DNA of 64,000 nt from Phoronis australis (taxonomy: Eukaryota > Phoronida > Phoronidae): positions 1,010,426 to 1,074,425 of the forward strand of contig NMRA01000075.1 in NCBI GenBank assembly GCA_002633005.1, written 5' to 3'. A program made the position numbers and the translations under genes. Positions 1-10,300 of the stretch are shown piece by piece. The notes under the pieces were generated by a model. It did no database searches, had not been told where the DNA came from, and saw nothing but the letters and a program-made list of their open reading frames with translations. Position 1 is the stretch's first letter. Every line of letters starts with the position of its first letter.

Positions 1-367
1 ATTGAAAGTTCTCTTTAGAAATTTTACTCCCTTTGAATGTAATATTTTGTTTATTAAGTAGTAGCAGTTAAGTTGAGGAGTGCATGTTATTAATGACAAA
101 GCTGGAGATTAGTCACATGATATTTGTGGCGAGCATTCACTAACTATCTCGTGCCGATTAATTCATCCAAAATCACATGGTCCCGTCAAAAACACGCAAC
201 TACATAATCTTGCGAAATCTTGCTTTTTTACCAAGACACTAGGGTTACTGCATGCTCCCCTAGAATTATTGTCTGCATCTCAGCGGACATTGTCAGACAA
301 CCCGAGAATGAATGAGTAGGTCCATAGGGGTCATGAAACAAAACACTCCAGCAAAGACATCACTCAC

Positions 368-432
368 CAATGCAACATTTGAAATTTTGCTTAAGATTGG
401 AAAAGTGTGCTCATACAAATCATGGCAATTAC
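368..432 (-). CDS. Unidentified gene, fourth exon
   Basis: A textbook branch-point sequence TACTAAC lies upstream of acceptor CTTTTAACAG| at 433. The exon is entered in phase 1, matching the previous exon, and reads 21 further codons (N-C-H-D-L-Y-E-H-T-F-P-I-L-S-K-...-A-L). It ends at the strong donor TTG|GTGAGTG (367-361) in phase 0. No convincing continuation exists between 1 and 360, so the next exon lies outside the window. Confidence 0.6.
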
Positions 433-3400
433 CTGTTAAAAGCTGTAGTTAGTAAATATGAGATGCAAAACCATTGACAATTAAGTTTCTGGTCAAGTGA
501 TGTGTGCAAGTATCCAAACCGTATACTTTTCCGAAGATAAAACATATTGTTGGGATGTAAATAACCCATGGTCGAGCCCACAGTTGCAAAATTTTGCCCG
601 CTAGATTTGACATCTGCTCGCCCACTTGACAGGCACGCGGGCGGCTGGCTAATACTCTGCTTCCCGTCATTTTGCACTCTCGACGTTGTTGCTGTTTCTG
701 TCAACTCACTGTTCACTGTACAATTTTTTAAGTTAAACGTGTCTCAAAATAAAAATAGAATTGGCAATTGGTGGTTGGATTCCTATTGGGGTACAGCGTA
801 GCGACATCTTGAGTCTAGTGCAATGAAGTTTTAAAGTTAAGCAGTGGAATGTTAGTCTATTCTAGTGAGAAAGGTATCAATTTGGTACGATTGGTTATCA
901 TGCTTATCTAAAATATGACCTCAAACTAGTCTGGACTAACTCTAATGTGAAAGCAGCTATACTAAACTAATCCTGTAAATTATTACAACAATCATTCAGA
1001 AAAAATAACATTGTTAGCATCTCTTGTGGTTTAACTGACACACTACATGAATAACTGATGTTTAACCTTACTGACCTAAAGATGCTTTAGATGTAAGCTA
1101 AATGTCATGCTTTACCATTACCTTCTATGTTATCCCTGTTAGTTGACTTTTACTGTGACCAAAGCCTGATATCATTGCCTATTGTTTGCTTGTATGGATA
1201 TTGAACTGCCGGAAAGGTTTCTTGTCATCAGCAACATTGACAATGAAACATGACATAGTTTTGTGTGGCATGAGCTTTAAGAGCAACTCCACTCTTAAAG
1301 TGAAAAGAAACAGAATAAATAACTAAGTTGAAACGATTTTTCAAAAAACAATACTAACACCATCCCTGAAGGATTCAGGATAAATTTTGAAGGTTTGGTT
1401 TCCTAAACTTCTCTTCAAAGGCAGTTAAGTTGACTGTTATTAGTACCACCAGACCTAGTTAGGGACTATGTTGACTGTTACCAGTGCCCACCAGAAATAG
1501 TCCAGGACTAGTAGAGTTGACTACTTTCAGTACCCACCAGAACTAGTCAGAGACTAGATATAGTTGACTATTAACGATAGCCATCAGAACTGATCAGTAT
1601 AGTTGATTACTATCAATACCAACCAGAACTGATAAGTATACTAAACCAGAGAATTAGTTAGAGACTATTATATTTGGCTATGATAAGTACTCACCAGAAC
1701 TAATAAGTATAATTGACTATTATCATTATTCACCAAAACTAGTTGGAGACTAATATAGTTGACTATTATCAGTACTCACCAGAACTGATAAGTATCTCCT
1801 TGACACCTTGTTGTAAGTCTTTGAATGTCAAACCTGGTTTCAATAAGGCATCCTGAAAATACAACTGTCAGCAGTAACGAACCCTAAAACTAGAAATTAG
1901 CAATACTATCAATATCAAATCATGTCAAAAGTGCTTATTTAATAAACTTCCGGTGGGCATTACTTTCAATATATATATAACTCTGATTTGAGATAATGGA
2001 ACAATCTAAACAATTGTCCAAATCTCGCTAACTCTGGAACATCCTACCTCAGAAATGGCCAATCAGATTCACACGAAACTTTCAGATACTACGCTTTACG
2101 CACTGGTCTCTAAAACAAGGTTGGAAATTATTTTTTAAATGACCCCCTTTTGCATAAGAGGATTTCAACATTAGAACTGTTATTATTTTTACAAGGATGA
2201 AATGAAACTGGAAAACTATAACAGCATTTTTGAGATTTTATTTTGAGCACTTATATCAAATGAAATTTTCCCAATTATGTGCTTGATATCATTGCATGAC
2301 GTCCTAAGAAATTCAATGTACATTTTTTTCTTTTTCACTAAGGAGTTTGGCCAGGTCATCCACCAAATATGACCCATGGTAATTTTCACACTGCAAAGAG
2401 CTGTGAATGCTTTGCAATTAAGACTTAATGCTTTCAAGCAGGAGACAAAATGCAAGCCAGAAGGAAAAATACTTTGATAGTTAGGTCTTATCAATATGTA
2501 GATAAAGAGAAGTATATGCAAATAGAGTAAACAATATAAACTGTGTGCAAAAATGAACGTAAACTTACAAAAACAGTTCACATTAAAACTGAAGAATAAC
2601 TTAAAGATAGAGTAGTTAAAAACAGATTTAATTAATACTAAATATTTGTAATAACTAGCACTAAATACAGTTGTAGGATTCTTTGAATAGTTAAGATATG
2701 AGTAAGAATCAACGTTAGGTAGAATGCTGAGATCCCAAACTTTCAGTGATTTGTTATCATGAATGAATTACCTGGGCAGCAGCCAAACAGTCTGCTTCTA
2801 GCTTGGAGTCCTTCAGCTCTGTGACAATGTCTGCTATGAGGGCAGCGAGCGTAGCCTCTGGTGAGCTCATTCTGGCACTAGCATAGCACAAGTGAATAAA
2901 AGTGTCTGATTAAAATAGCAAGGCATTATAAATGATGATTAATGTGACAAGGGCCACTAGTCAGATGATGTTACGAATGAACACTGATAACAACCACGAA
3001 TGATCAGTGATAAGTTATGAATGTGCAGTCATAACAGCCATGAATGACCAGCAATAACAGTTATACATGACAAGTGATAACAGCCATGTACCTTTACTAC
3101 ATCGTGTTGTCCTGGATGCTGAAAACAAAACTGTTGAACTAGCGGCCAAGATGGACCTGGATACTGGAAACAACACTGTTGAACCAGCAGCCAAGGGGGA
3201 TCTGGATACTGGAAACAACACTGTTGGACCAGCGGCCAAGGTGGACCTGGATACTGGAAACAACACTGTTTTACCAGTGGTCAAGGGAGATCTGGATACT
3301 CAAAACAACACTGCTGAACTAGCAGTCAAGGGGTATCTGGATACTGAAAACAACACTGATGAACCAGCAGCCAAGGGGCACCTGGATACTGAAAACAGCA

Positions 3401-3515
3401 TTGTAGAACATTGTCTTTTGCTAGCACATTCTATTTACTCACCTGAAGCCTGTTCAAAAGCGAGTGTGCCCACAATCAGATTGACTGCCCACTTGTTCAG
3501 CAACTGTGACTTCAT
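368..3515 (-). CDS. Unidentified spliced gene, 5' part (four coding exons)
   Basis: I assembled this gene by eye from splice sites. Four minus-strand exons (3443-3515, 2772-2857 or 2772-2870, 1780-1852, 368-432) have GT donors and AG acceptors, and their phases agree at every junction. The predicted product begins either M-K-S-Q-L-L-N-K (start at 3515) or M-S-S-P-E-A-T-L (start at 2870). It runs on through helix-rich segments such as ADIVTELKDSKLEADCLAAA, KPGLTFKDLQQGVKEIL and DLYEHTFPILSKISNVAL, about 100 residues in all before leaving the window. I do not recognise the family. The leucine/alanine-rich amphipathic helices would suit a helical-repeat protein, but that is inference. The 3' exons lie off the left edge. 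Four consecutive in-phase exons with good sites make chance unlikely. Confidence 0.6.
433..1439. other. Intron of the minus-strand gene, no other feature seen
   Basis: This AT-rich intron lies between the exons at 368-432 and 1780-1852. Short reading frames at 429-801 on both strands have no recognisable domain and overlap the real exon's acceptor. The exons on either side already agree in phase, so no extra exon is needed. Confidence 0.5.
1440..1795. repeat. Degenerate tandem repeat containing splice-donor copies
   Basis: About eight units of 39-50 bp share the core TACTCACCAGAACT plus a GTTGACTATTA segment. Read on the minus strand, each core is a copy of the end of the exon at 1780-1852 and its GTGAGT donor. 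Donor-like hexamers occur at 1774-1779 (GTGAGT, the real one), 1728-1733 (GTGAAT), 1689-1694 (GTGAGT), about 1617-1622 (GTTGGT), 1532-1537 (GTGGGT), 1486-1491 (GTGGGC) and 1444-1449 (GTGGTA). Confidence 0.75.
1780..1852 (-). CDS. Unidentified gene, third exon
   Basis: Acceptor ATTTTCAG| at 1853 starts an exon in phase 0 of 24 codons plus one base (D-A-L-L-K-P-G-L-T-F-K-D-L-Q-Q-G-V-K-E-I-L-...). It ends at donor G|GTGAGT (1779-1774). The last 15 or so exon bases and the donor form the first unit of a degenerate tandem repeat that continues into the intron down to about 1440. Confidence 0.6.
2772..2870 (-). CDS. Unidentified gene, second (or first coding) exon
   Basis: From the ATG at 2870-2868 this exon codes for 33 residues, starting M-S-S-P-E-A-T-L-A-A-L-I and ending C-L-A-A-A-Q, and stops at donor CAG|GTAATTC (2771-2765) in phase 0. 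Two starts are possible: translation begins here, with acceptor ...GTGCCAG|A directly before the ATG, or splicing enters at 2857 from the upstream coding exon. The charged helix T-E-L-K-D-S-K-L-E-A-D is the clearest structure. Confidence 0.6.
3111..3410. repeat. 45-bp minisatellite, about 6.6 units
   Basis: Units start at 3111, 3156, 3201, 3246, 3291, 3336 and 3381 with the core CTGGATACTGGAAACAACAC. Because 45 is a multiple of three, the plus strand stays open for 156 codons and encodes a 15-residue repeat (D-L-D-T-G-N-N-T-V-E-P-A-A-K-G). The array lies inside the first intron of the minus-strand gene, so the open frame is best read as a by-product of repeat length. A looser repeat of CATGAATGACCAG-type segments precedes it at about 2968-3095. 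Confidence 0.85.
3443..3515 (-). CDS. Unidentified gene, possible first coding exon
   Basis: The ATG at 3515-3513 has an in-frame TGA six bases upstream of it. It reads 24 codons (M-K-S-Q-L-L-N-K-W-A-V-N-L-I-V-G ... F-E-Q-A-S) to a strong donor, G|GTGAGTAA, at 3442-3437. It leaves phase 1, which joins the alternative acceptor of the next exon (AG at 2859-2858) in frame and gives ...Q-A-S-E-A-T-L. If the next exon instead uses an acceptor just before its own ATG, this exon would be 5' untranslated. The mildly hydrophobic segment is too short and polar to call a signal peptide. Confidence 0.45.
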
Positions 3516-3540
3516 GAACACTCACGATTTTCTTTGATAC

Positions 3541-4431
3541 CCCACTCCAGGTTGTACGTTTCAAGATGGCGTCCAGTATGTAGCCTTTAAATGGTGATTA
3601 CCTTGACCAACAATCATAAGTGGTAGTGGTAACACATTAAAAGTATATTGCAACATATATACAAGATTGTATGAGGTAGTTACAGGAAATTTAGTTTAAG
3701 AGTTGTAGAAAAATAATTTAACTAAATGGCATAAGATCGCTATATGTGGTTGGTGACTTTTTTGTTTCCTGACATCTCTGATCCAGCCACACCTAGAGGT
3801 TTTAACTTCTTACACTTATTTTCAAAAATTTGAATTGGAGATACTACTCTTCCGTAAAAATGAAGGTCCGTGAACCAAAAACGGCTTTCGTGGACACCAG
3901 TTTGAAACTGAAGCAAGTTCACAATATACTTTAATCCCATGACTGAGGCCTCACTACTATCAAGTCAGCAGAGAGAATGCTAGATACATTAACCAGGCAT
4001 CTGACTGGTTTGCGAGCCTGAAGTCAAATTTCAAGAGGGTTGACCTGGCATGAGAAAGTACGTGGATAATGCAGCCTATGTCTGACCTAGTGATGGCTAA
4101 ATCTATTACTAGATTCATGACACATGAGTGACGAAAATGCTAGCAGTTTTTGAGGCTAGAGCAGTGTTAGCATAGGCTATCACGGAAGTTTTTGCCTGCA
4201 GTTAGTTTGCTTCTTTACCTCCTAAATCATAATTTAGAACTGCATTTGCTCCCTATTTGCCTGCCAAAACATCAAAAATGAATTAAGCCATTTTAGTTCA
4301 TAGGAATCTTTACCATAATAGACATCAATTTCCATTACACATGTACCCATTGTCGACTCGTTCCACAACAAGGTAGATGTCATTTCAATGCCGAAGTTTC
4401 ACAAAGTTGCATTGGACGTGTGCTAGATTTT
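3541..4431. other. Upstream flank of the minus-strand gene
   Basis: No coding exon was recognised. A CAAGATGGCGTCC segment at about 3563-3575 resembles the YY1-type element often found at animal transcription starts. It lies about 50 bp upstream of the minus-strand ATG at 3515 and could mark the promoter; this is inference. The rest shows no repeat structure that I can name. Confidence 0.3.
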
Positions 4432-4636
4432 GAAGTAAGTTATAAAAGTAATTGAAAAATCAAATCTTACTTAAATTTCGGCACTAGTTGGATATAATGG
4501 ACCCTGATTTAGTGAACCAGACAATCACCATGACTGACCATGTTATTTAGTAGATGAAACTGGTTCAATAACTAAATCAAGGTACATTATATCCGACTAG
4601 TACCGAAATTATCAAGTTTTAACCTACATACTTCAG
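4432..4636. repeat. Hairpin MITE-like inverted repeat
   Basis: The core arms 4473-4520 and 4561-4610 are reverse complements with a few mismatches. The left arm begins AAATTTCGGCACTAGTTGGA and the right arm ends CCGACTAGTACCGAAATT. Weaker pairing extends the arms to about 4432 and 4636. No coding capacity is visible. It is probably a small non-autonomous foldback element, with no family named. Confidence 0.7.
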
Positions 4637-5925
4637 TGATTGTGTTTTGACATGCAGTCATACACAGCTAGCTGGCTGGCCAAGTTGTAACAGGCACGGT
4701 GAGAATCGGTTGACTCTCAGATTTGGCATGGCACCACCACTGGTCATTAGCTCACATGTCGATGTTTAACAACGAGGTAATGAGCAGAACTATGGCTGCC
4801 GATGTGAAATTTTGATGTCTATGTAAAGTTAACAAACAGCAGTTCCTATATTTTGATGTTAGGTTTCATTCCTAGAGGAGCTAGATGTGTAGTTAGTTTG
4901 CTATGACAAAGCTACATAGTCATAGGTCATAGCGGACATAGCCATAGGAGTATAGGACGATAGGTACCCCTTCCGTGCACATTGCTGTGCACATTGCTGT
5001 GCTTGAACTTGGAAGTCTGCTAAATACAAAAAATTCTTTACACTGAACAAAAACTGATTGCCCAAATGAATGGTCAATTCCAAGTTCACGCATACGCGAT
5101 CTTGAGCTTAAGCAAGATTCCAAGTTCAGGCACAGCAGACCTGTACGTGTGACTGAGTCTGAGCAGCCTGGGGCAGACCAGACGAGTATACAAAGCGTGC
5201 TTAGAAACCCGAGGTTTAGGACGAGAGATTAAATCACAGGAAAGTTTTCATTTGAAAACAAAATCCGTGGCGTACCTGTAGATTGTCAAGATAACAATAC
5301 TGTTTAGTTGTCGTCACAAATTCACAAAAAAGGATTGGCGTTTGACGATTTTGTTACGGAAACTCGCCGACAGACGACAAACACAACCAAGGATTTTCAA
5401 AATTAGGTCAAGAGGCAACCGCACAGTTCCGCCAAATAAAATTCATTTAAAGCTATATATTCACTTAACATAAATTAAGTTTGATAATAATAAATTAATA
5501 CATTTTTTGTATGCAAAGATATTTATAATTAAAAAATAAATATTTATATTTAAAGTTAAAATATTCTCTTCGATAGGTGTCGCCTTTCTGACACAGCGCT
5601 ACCTATACTGAGAAGTGGTAGAGTGAAAGAGTGTAGTAGGCCTTCGCCTCCTAGCGGCTTGCGAGCGGGCAATACTGATCACTCTCCGGCTCAGTTGACC
5701 GCGTGCCTGCCAGGATGGTCAGTTCCTAGTCCAACAATACGCAGCCAAGCAGTGTGGCGAACCTTGTCTTATAGACTGTGTACTTCCCTTCGTGTTACTA
5801 TGGGATTACGATTCACGTTTAGTAGCAGCATCTGGTTCGGGCAATTTATCTTCAACAACTAAAAGACACACCTCGATTGTGAAATGAAATCTGGAAACAT
5901 ATATTCTGTCTGAATTTATTATGAA
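4637..5925. other. No gene seen; AT-rich tract inside
   Basis: No recognisable protein was found on either strand. A tract at about 5440-5570 is almost pure A/T (TAAATTAATA-type runs). The short open frame at 5623-5862 has no domain. Confidence 0.35.
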
Positions 5926-5959
5926 TGGGAAACAGGGGAGCTGGACCTATTCAGAGACG

Positions 5960-6150
5960 GGTCTCCTTTGGGGGGGGTTCAGGGGGGTTAATAACCCCCC
6001 GGACAGGATCAAAAATAAAAGTAAGATAAATAAACGTCGCCAGGAGAACGAAATCAGCTACAAAACCAAAAAAAATCCGATCTTGCCGCGGGCGGGGGTG
6101 AACCCGGCCCTCACGACCTTCCCTCCGCTCGGCGATACGCGCCTCGGATT
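5960..6150 (-). repeat. Possible tRNA-derived repeat (SINE-like)
   Basis: On the minus strand, TCGCCGAGCGG (6135-6125) resembles a pol III A box and GGGTTCACCCC (6105-6095) resembles a B box, about 30 bp apart as in a tRNA head. Next to it, at about 5970-6000, is a G-run/C-run inverted repeat (GGGGGGTTAATAACCCCCC). No intact tRNA cloverleaf can be drawn, so this is called a tRNA-like repeat and not a tRNA gene. Confidence 0.35.
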
Positions 6151-6406
6151 CGCGTGAATCCTAAACTCCCACCTAGGGGTACTACTGAAAACGTAGATCT
6201 GTCACTCGGATATGATGATATGATGATCGTGTTCTAGGGAACGAACCCCGTTCCATGCCACGTACTTTTCCAAACACAAGGCAAGTGGGCAGTAATTATG
6301 ATCTAAGGCGTGGTGTGGTTTTAATATTTGAATCTAACTGATTGCCAAGTCGTCGCCAGATATGATATCGATACTGCTTGGTAGCATAGTTCATCAGCAT
6401 GTTTAT

Positions 6407-6483
6407 GGCCGTTAACGGCCTGAGCGGCAAGCATGAGTCAAGCCTTGGTGCAAAGCTGTATACTAAATATACAGCTTTGCACC
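6407..6483. repeat. Two perfect palindromes
   Basis: GGCCGTTAACGGCC at 6407-6420 is a perfect 14-bp palindrome. At 6447-6483 two perfect 16-bp arms (GGTGCAAAGCTGTATA and its complement) flank a 5-base loop. No T-run, gene or terminator context is present, so they are reported only as structures. Confidence 0.8.
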
Positions 6484-6649
6484 GATTTGGGTAAAAAACT
6501 GACCAGATACATTGGCGGCGCATCATATAGGGCTGGGGGCTATAATCCCCCACTTTTTTTCAAAGCTACGCCGCCCATGGTCTATGGGCGGTGCACCACA
6601 CCACTTTTGTCAGCGCTCAGTGCGCCGCCCATGAGATAAAATCTGACAT

Positions 6650-9030
6650 AAAATTAGTGTCGTTAAAAACTTCCTTGGGTAAACTTCACAGAGACCATTA
6701 CAAGCAAGTAGCATGTCCTTTAAATCGGTATGTCTTCTCCCTATGAAATTAAAATTTCATGCCGATTTAACTCAAACCAGTGCACATTTGAGGACAACCC
6801 TCTAAGTATCTCTCGAAGTCTTGCATTTTCGCGAGATTCTCGCTACTGTGGTCGGGAACGCACGCCTGCGACTGTACCAATCATAAGCCATGCCAGGCCC
6901 GGGAGTTTCCATGTCTGTACTTGTAGGCCTATCCCTATTCGTCGCTATAGCGATTAGTTCAAGTCAGACTTGTCTCGAATCAAGCTTCTTAGCATTAGAA
7001 GATCCTTGCTGGTGAACGTATCTCACATCTGGTTCTTGACTGGTCCATCAAATATGAGGCCAATCAGTGTGCTTAAATCAGATGAACATTAAAAGCATGC
7101 TTTACAACCTTAATGTTGCAACGCGAATCGTGAAAAACGCGGGGTATGCCGCGCCCCTACTTAGGGCCTACTATTGAGAGCACTAGAGGATACTTTCTTT
7201 TGGATTACAGTATATACCAGGCGCGTGTACTGCCGTATTTCATAAAGGTTATACAAGAAGGAATAACATGCAGAAATTATGAAGCAGCAACTGAATATAT
7301 ATTTATCTCAGAAGAAATACAAGAAATGTGTGAAAGAATGAAATATGATACAAAATCATGTCACTATAGCAAAAAGTCTGATCAGCTTGTATTTTATTTT
7401 CAAAATATTCACCAGCTACTTTAAATTTTAACAAAGGCTGCACCCCCTCGCTCCATCATGGTTATCACATTTGCAGCCTGCTAATCATTTATTTAATCTT
7501 AGGCCAGCCCCCCACCCCCGAAGAGAAATTGACAATGTGAAATTGTGTGCTGAATTCAGTCCGTCAGAAAAGCGGGCAGGTCTCACCCGTAGACTAGAGA
7601 TATCTGGTTTTTGGCTTTTTCCTACAGGCAACCTGGAATTAGAACTAGTTTGAGTAACATATGAGGAACACTTGTGCGCGCGCACTTAATATACGCAAGT
7701 GTGGACAGGGTTGACATACGTTGTAAATGCCTGGGACTAGCATGGAGGTCGGGATGTGCAACCTGAGTGGCGTAACTTTTGGCCGGCTTGCCGGATCGAG
7801 TCAGTTGTGACGCCCACCCCCGTTTATGTAATATTGGATTTGTAGTCAAACAAAGAAAAAGTCAGACATAAGGATAACAGCTGAGCAAAGAGGTCTATTC
7901 AAATAAGAAAAGATCTATTCTGTTTTTGGAAAATTGTATAAAAAACTAAATTTTTAACAAAATGAGGATATGATTTCGCAGTATGGCCAGTTACTTTACA
8001 GAATGCTTTTGACTCTAGTCCACTTAACGATGTACGTTTAAAAAGTCCACAGAATAGGCTAATAGGAACAAATACAGCAAGGTACTAAACAGAGATTCTG
8101 ATTTATGTAGCTTCTATCATGTGAAGTCAGAGAATATTGTTCACTTGTTGTTAGGAGAGAATATTCGGATTTCTCTCAACTATGAGAGATATGTGAACAC
8201 TAATTTGGATGCATTCACTGTCAGATCATATTTGCCATTAGTGGTTGCAGGTGTAAGTCACTGAATAGATTTACCACTCTGGCTAAAAAACATATTTTGT
8301 CGAATACAAAACCAATTACCACCCATCACAATTTTTAAAGTTGAATTCATTTATTACTTTATAAAGCTAACTTAAAATATGTGCTCACGAAAAATGGAAA
8401 AGAAGAATATTTTGAAAACAAATGGATGCACTTTGCGTGCTTGTGGTGCGAATTGGGTCAGTCCATTATTAAGATTTGCTTTCTGTGTTAGTTTTTCCCT
8501 ACCCTTGACGTGCAGACAACTCAGTGAATTCATGTGACATTAATGTGTCGCGAGTTCTAGAGTTATCTTTATGTCATGTTCTGTTAGTTCAAATATCGGT
8601 AATGGTTATAATAATTTATAATGACGTCAGCACGCAGGCTCCGAGTCGGAATTGCTATTTCAACGATGGAGGTTTTAGGGCACCAATGGCGCCTTTTTTG
8701 TTTTAATGGTGTTTTTTGTCGCGTATACCGAGGGAGCTCAAACACATTGACCCTCGTTGCCGGGTCCGCCACTGGTAACTCATTTACTGGGACAGTTGAG
8801 AATGGAACTAATGAGGTCAATGGGCATGCGTACACTACATTTATTAAATGTTTCGCGCTACTTTCGATTTCTAAGTGTGTTACGTAAGTGGCGGATTTCT
8901 ATAATTCGAAACTGCGAATATTTGTGGAAGTCACGTAAATAGAACAGAGGACCGTTGTTTTGTAATCCAGAAGTGTAGACTTATCGTTATAACAGCGAAG
9001 GGGGAACATTGCTGGTTTCTAACGACGATA
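6650..9030. other. No gene seen
   Basis: Short frames at 6730-6957, 7146-7424 and 8524-8942 carry no recognisable motif and have no plausible splice partners. The 7146-7424 frame (92 codons, with I-T-C-R-N-Y-E-A-A-T-E-Y) is the only one with protein-like composition. I could not assign it. Confidence 0.35.
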
Positions 9031-9032
9031 AT

Positions 9033-9352
9033 CAGTGGCAGATTTAGGGGGGGGCAAGGGGTCATGGCCCCCCCTAAAATTGTACCAGATCCCATTTTTG
9101 AGTTCGGGTGCGAATTGCTGACTAGCACATGTGCGCAACCAGGGGGTCTTGGGGTGTGAATAAACAACGCGTAGACCCTGAATAAACCCCCGTTTACCGT
9201 TTTTTTTTTTGCTGTTTAGTCAACAGGTCCGCAAACTCAAGAATTCAAGACCCCTGCATCCCCAGATTTTAGGTTGGGCGCGCGCGTCTGCCGGAATGCT
9301 GCTTATTCCTGTGCCCTGGCCCCCCTAACTCAAAATCCTGGATCCGCCCCTG
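9033..9352 (+). mobile_element. Family A MITE-like element, copy 1
   Basis: The left end is CAGTGGCAGATTTAGGGGG. The right end, reverse-complemented, is CAGGGGCGGATCCAGGATTT, so the termini are inverted. Inside are C-run and G-run blocks, a GTTTACCGTTTTTTT stretch and the motif GGGCGCGCGCGTCTG. It has no coding capacity. Further copies are at 21138, 26975, 30994 and 54376 in this window. Confidence 0.75.
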
Positions 9353-9919
9353 ATAATGTCTGTTTTGACAAGAGCACTGGGCCAGCATGGTAAACCATAA
9401 CGTCTTCTTTGCATTCTTCAGGTAGTTGTTTTTGTTTTACAGGGGACATAATATGCGCAAGGTTATGGTTTACTTTGTCTCTGTACTCTCTAGAGAAGTT
9501 ACTCATCCAATGTTCTTCGCACATGCACTCAATAAAATAAGCGTCTTTCACGCTCACTTTGGTCAGCACTACACACCTTCCGGGTCGGCCATTTTCACGG
9601 TGCCTAGCAACGGAACAGCTAACAAGGTCGTCTCCTCGGCTTCAGTTAACTTTTGTCTGGCTGGCTTACATCCAGTCCTCGATGGTTCCCTGCGTGCCGC
9701 TAGGTGGTCAGTGCTGGCTAGGCACGTAGGGAACCAGTGAGACATCTCTGGTCATGATCATGAAGTTTGTCAGTCATCATGACGGCTTAAGCGGTCGGGG
9801 TAGTAGAATCCGTCACGGGAATTTCTCAGTGGTTTATTAATTGTAACCATTTCCATTTTAAACAAAGGATAAGGTTGTGGCGACGTTACTGTGGATTACG
9901 GTGGGTCTATTCTTTACTT

Positions 9920-10300
9920 GAGATCGAACATGAAATTAATTTCGTCATTTTGTGTTCTGTTTTTTGCAAATTCAGTATAAATAAAAATTATTCTGTGCTC
10001 AAGTACATTATGATTTATGCAAATGAGATTCTAGTCCAAATTCTTACGATCCGTAGACTCGAGCTAAAATTAGGGAAAAAGTTCGAAATTTCGAGCTCAG
10101 ACTCGAACTTTTAGTCTTTATGCTGCAGGGTCATTGATTGTGCAAACTAGGATTAGGCAGTTATACACCTAAGCCGTTATGTACTAAAGCGTAGAATAAT
10201 AAACATTTGTCTAAGCTCACACAAAAGTAGAATAGAACATGGCAAAAATGACTAATTTCGAGTTCGACTTCGAGTAAGAACCAGGGAAACCGTAGTGCGC
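9920..10300. repeat. Family B palindromic repeat, copy 1
   Basis: The copy contains AAGCTCACACAAAAGTAGAA near its right end and ATTCTGTGCTCAAGTACAT near its left, with several TCGAG-rich segments between. The left part is the reverse complement of the right part of copy 2 (12715-13110), which shows the unit is itself palindromic. No protein is encoded. Confidence 0.5.

Noticed and set aside
3067-3537. 156-codon plus-strand frame with a 15-residue repeat as a gene
   Set aside because: It is carried by a 45-bp minisatellite inside an intron of a better-supported minus-strand gene, with no domain or splice partner.
7146-7424. 92-codon plus-strand frame as a small gene
   Set aside because: Protein-like composition but no domain, no homologue I recognise and no splice or promoter context.
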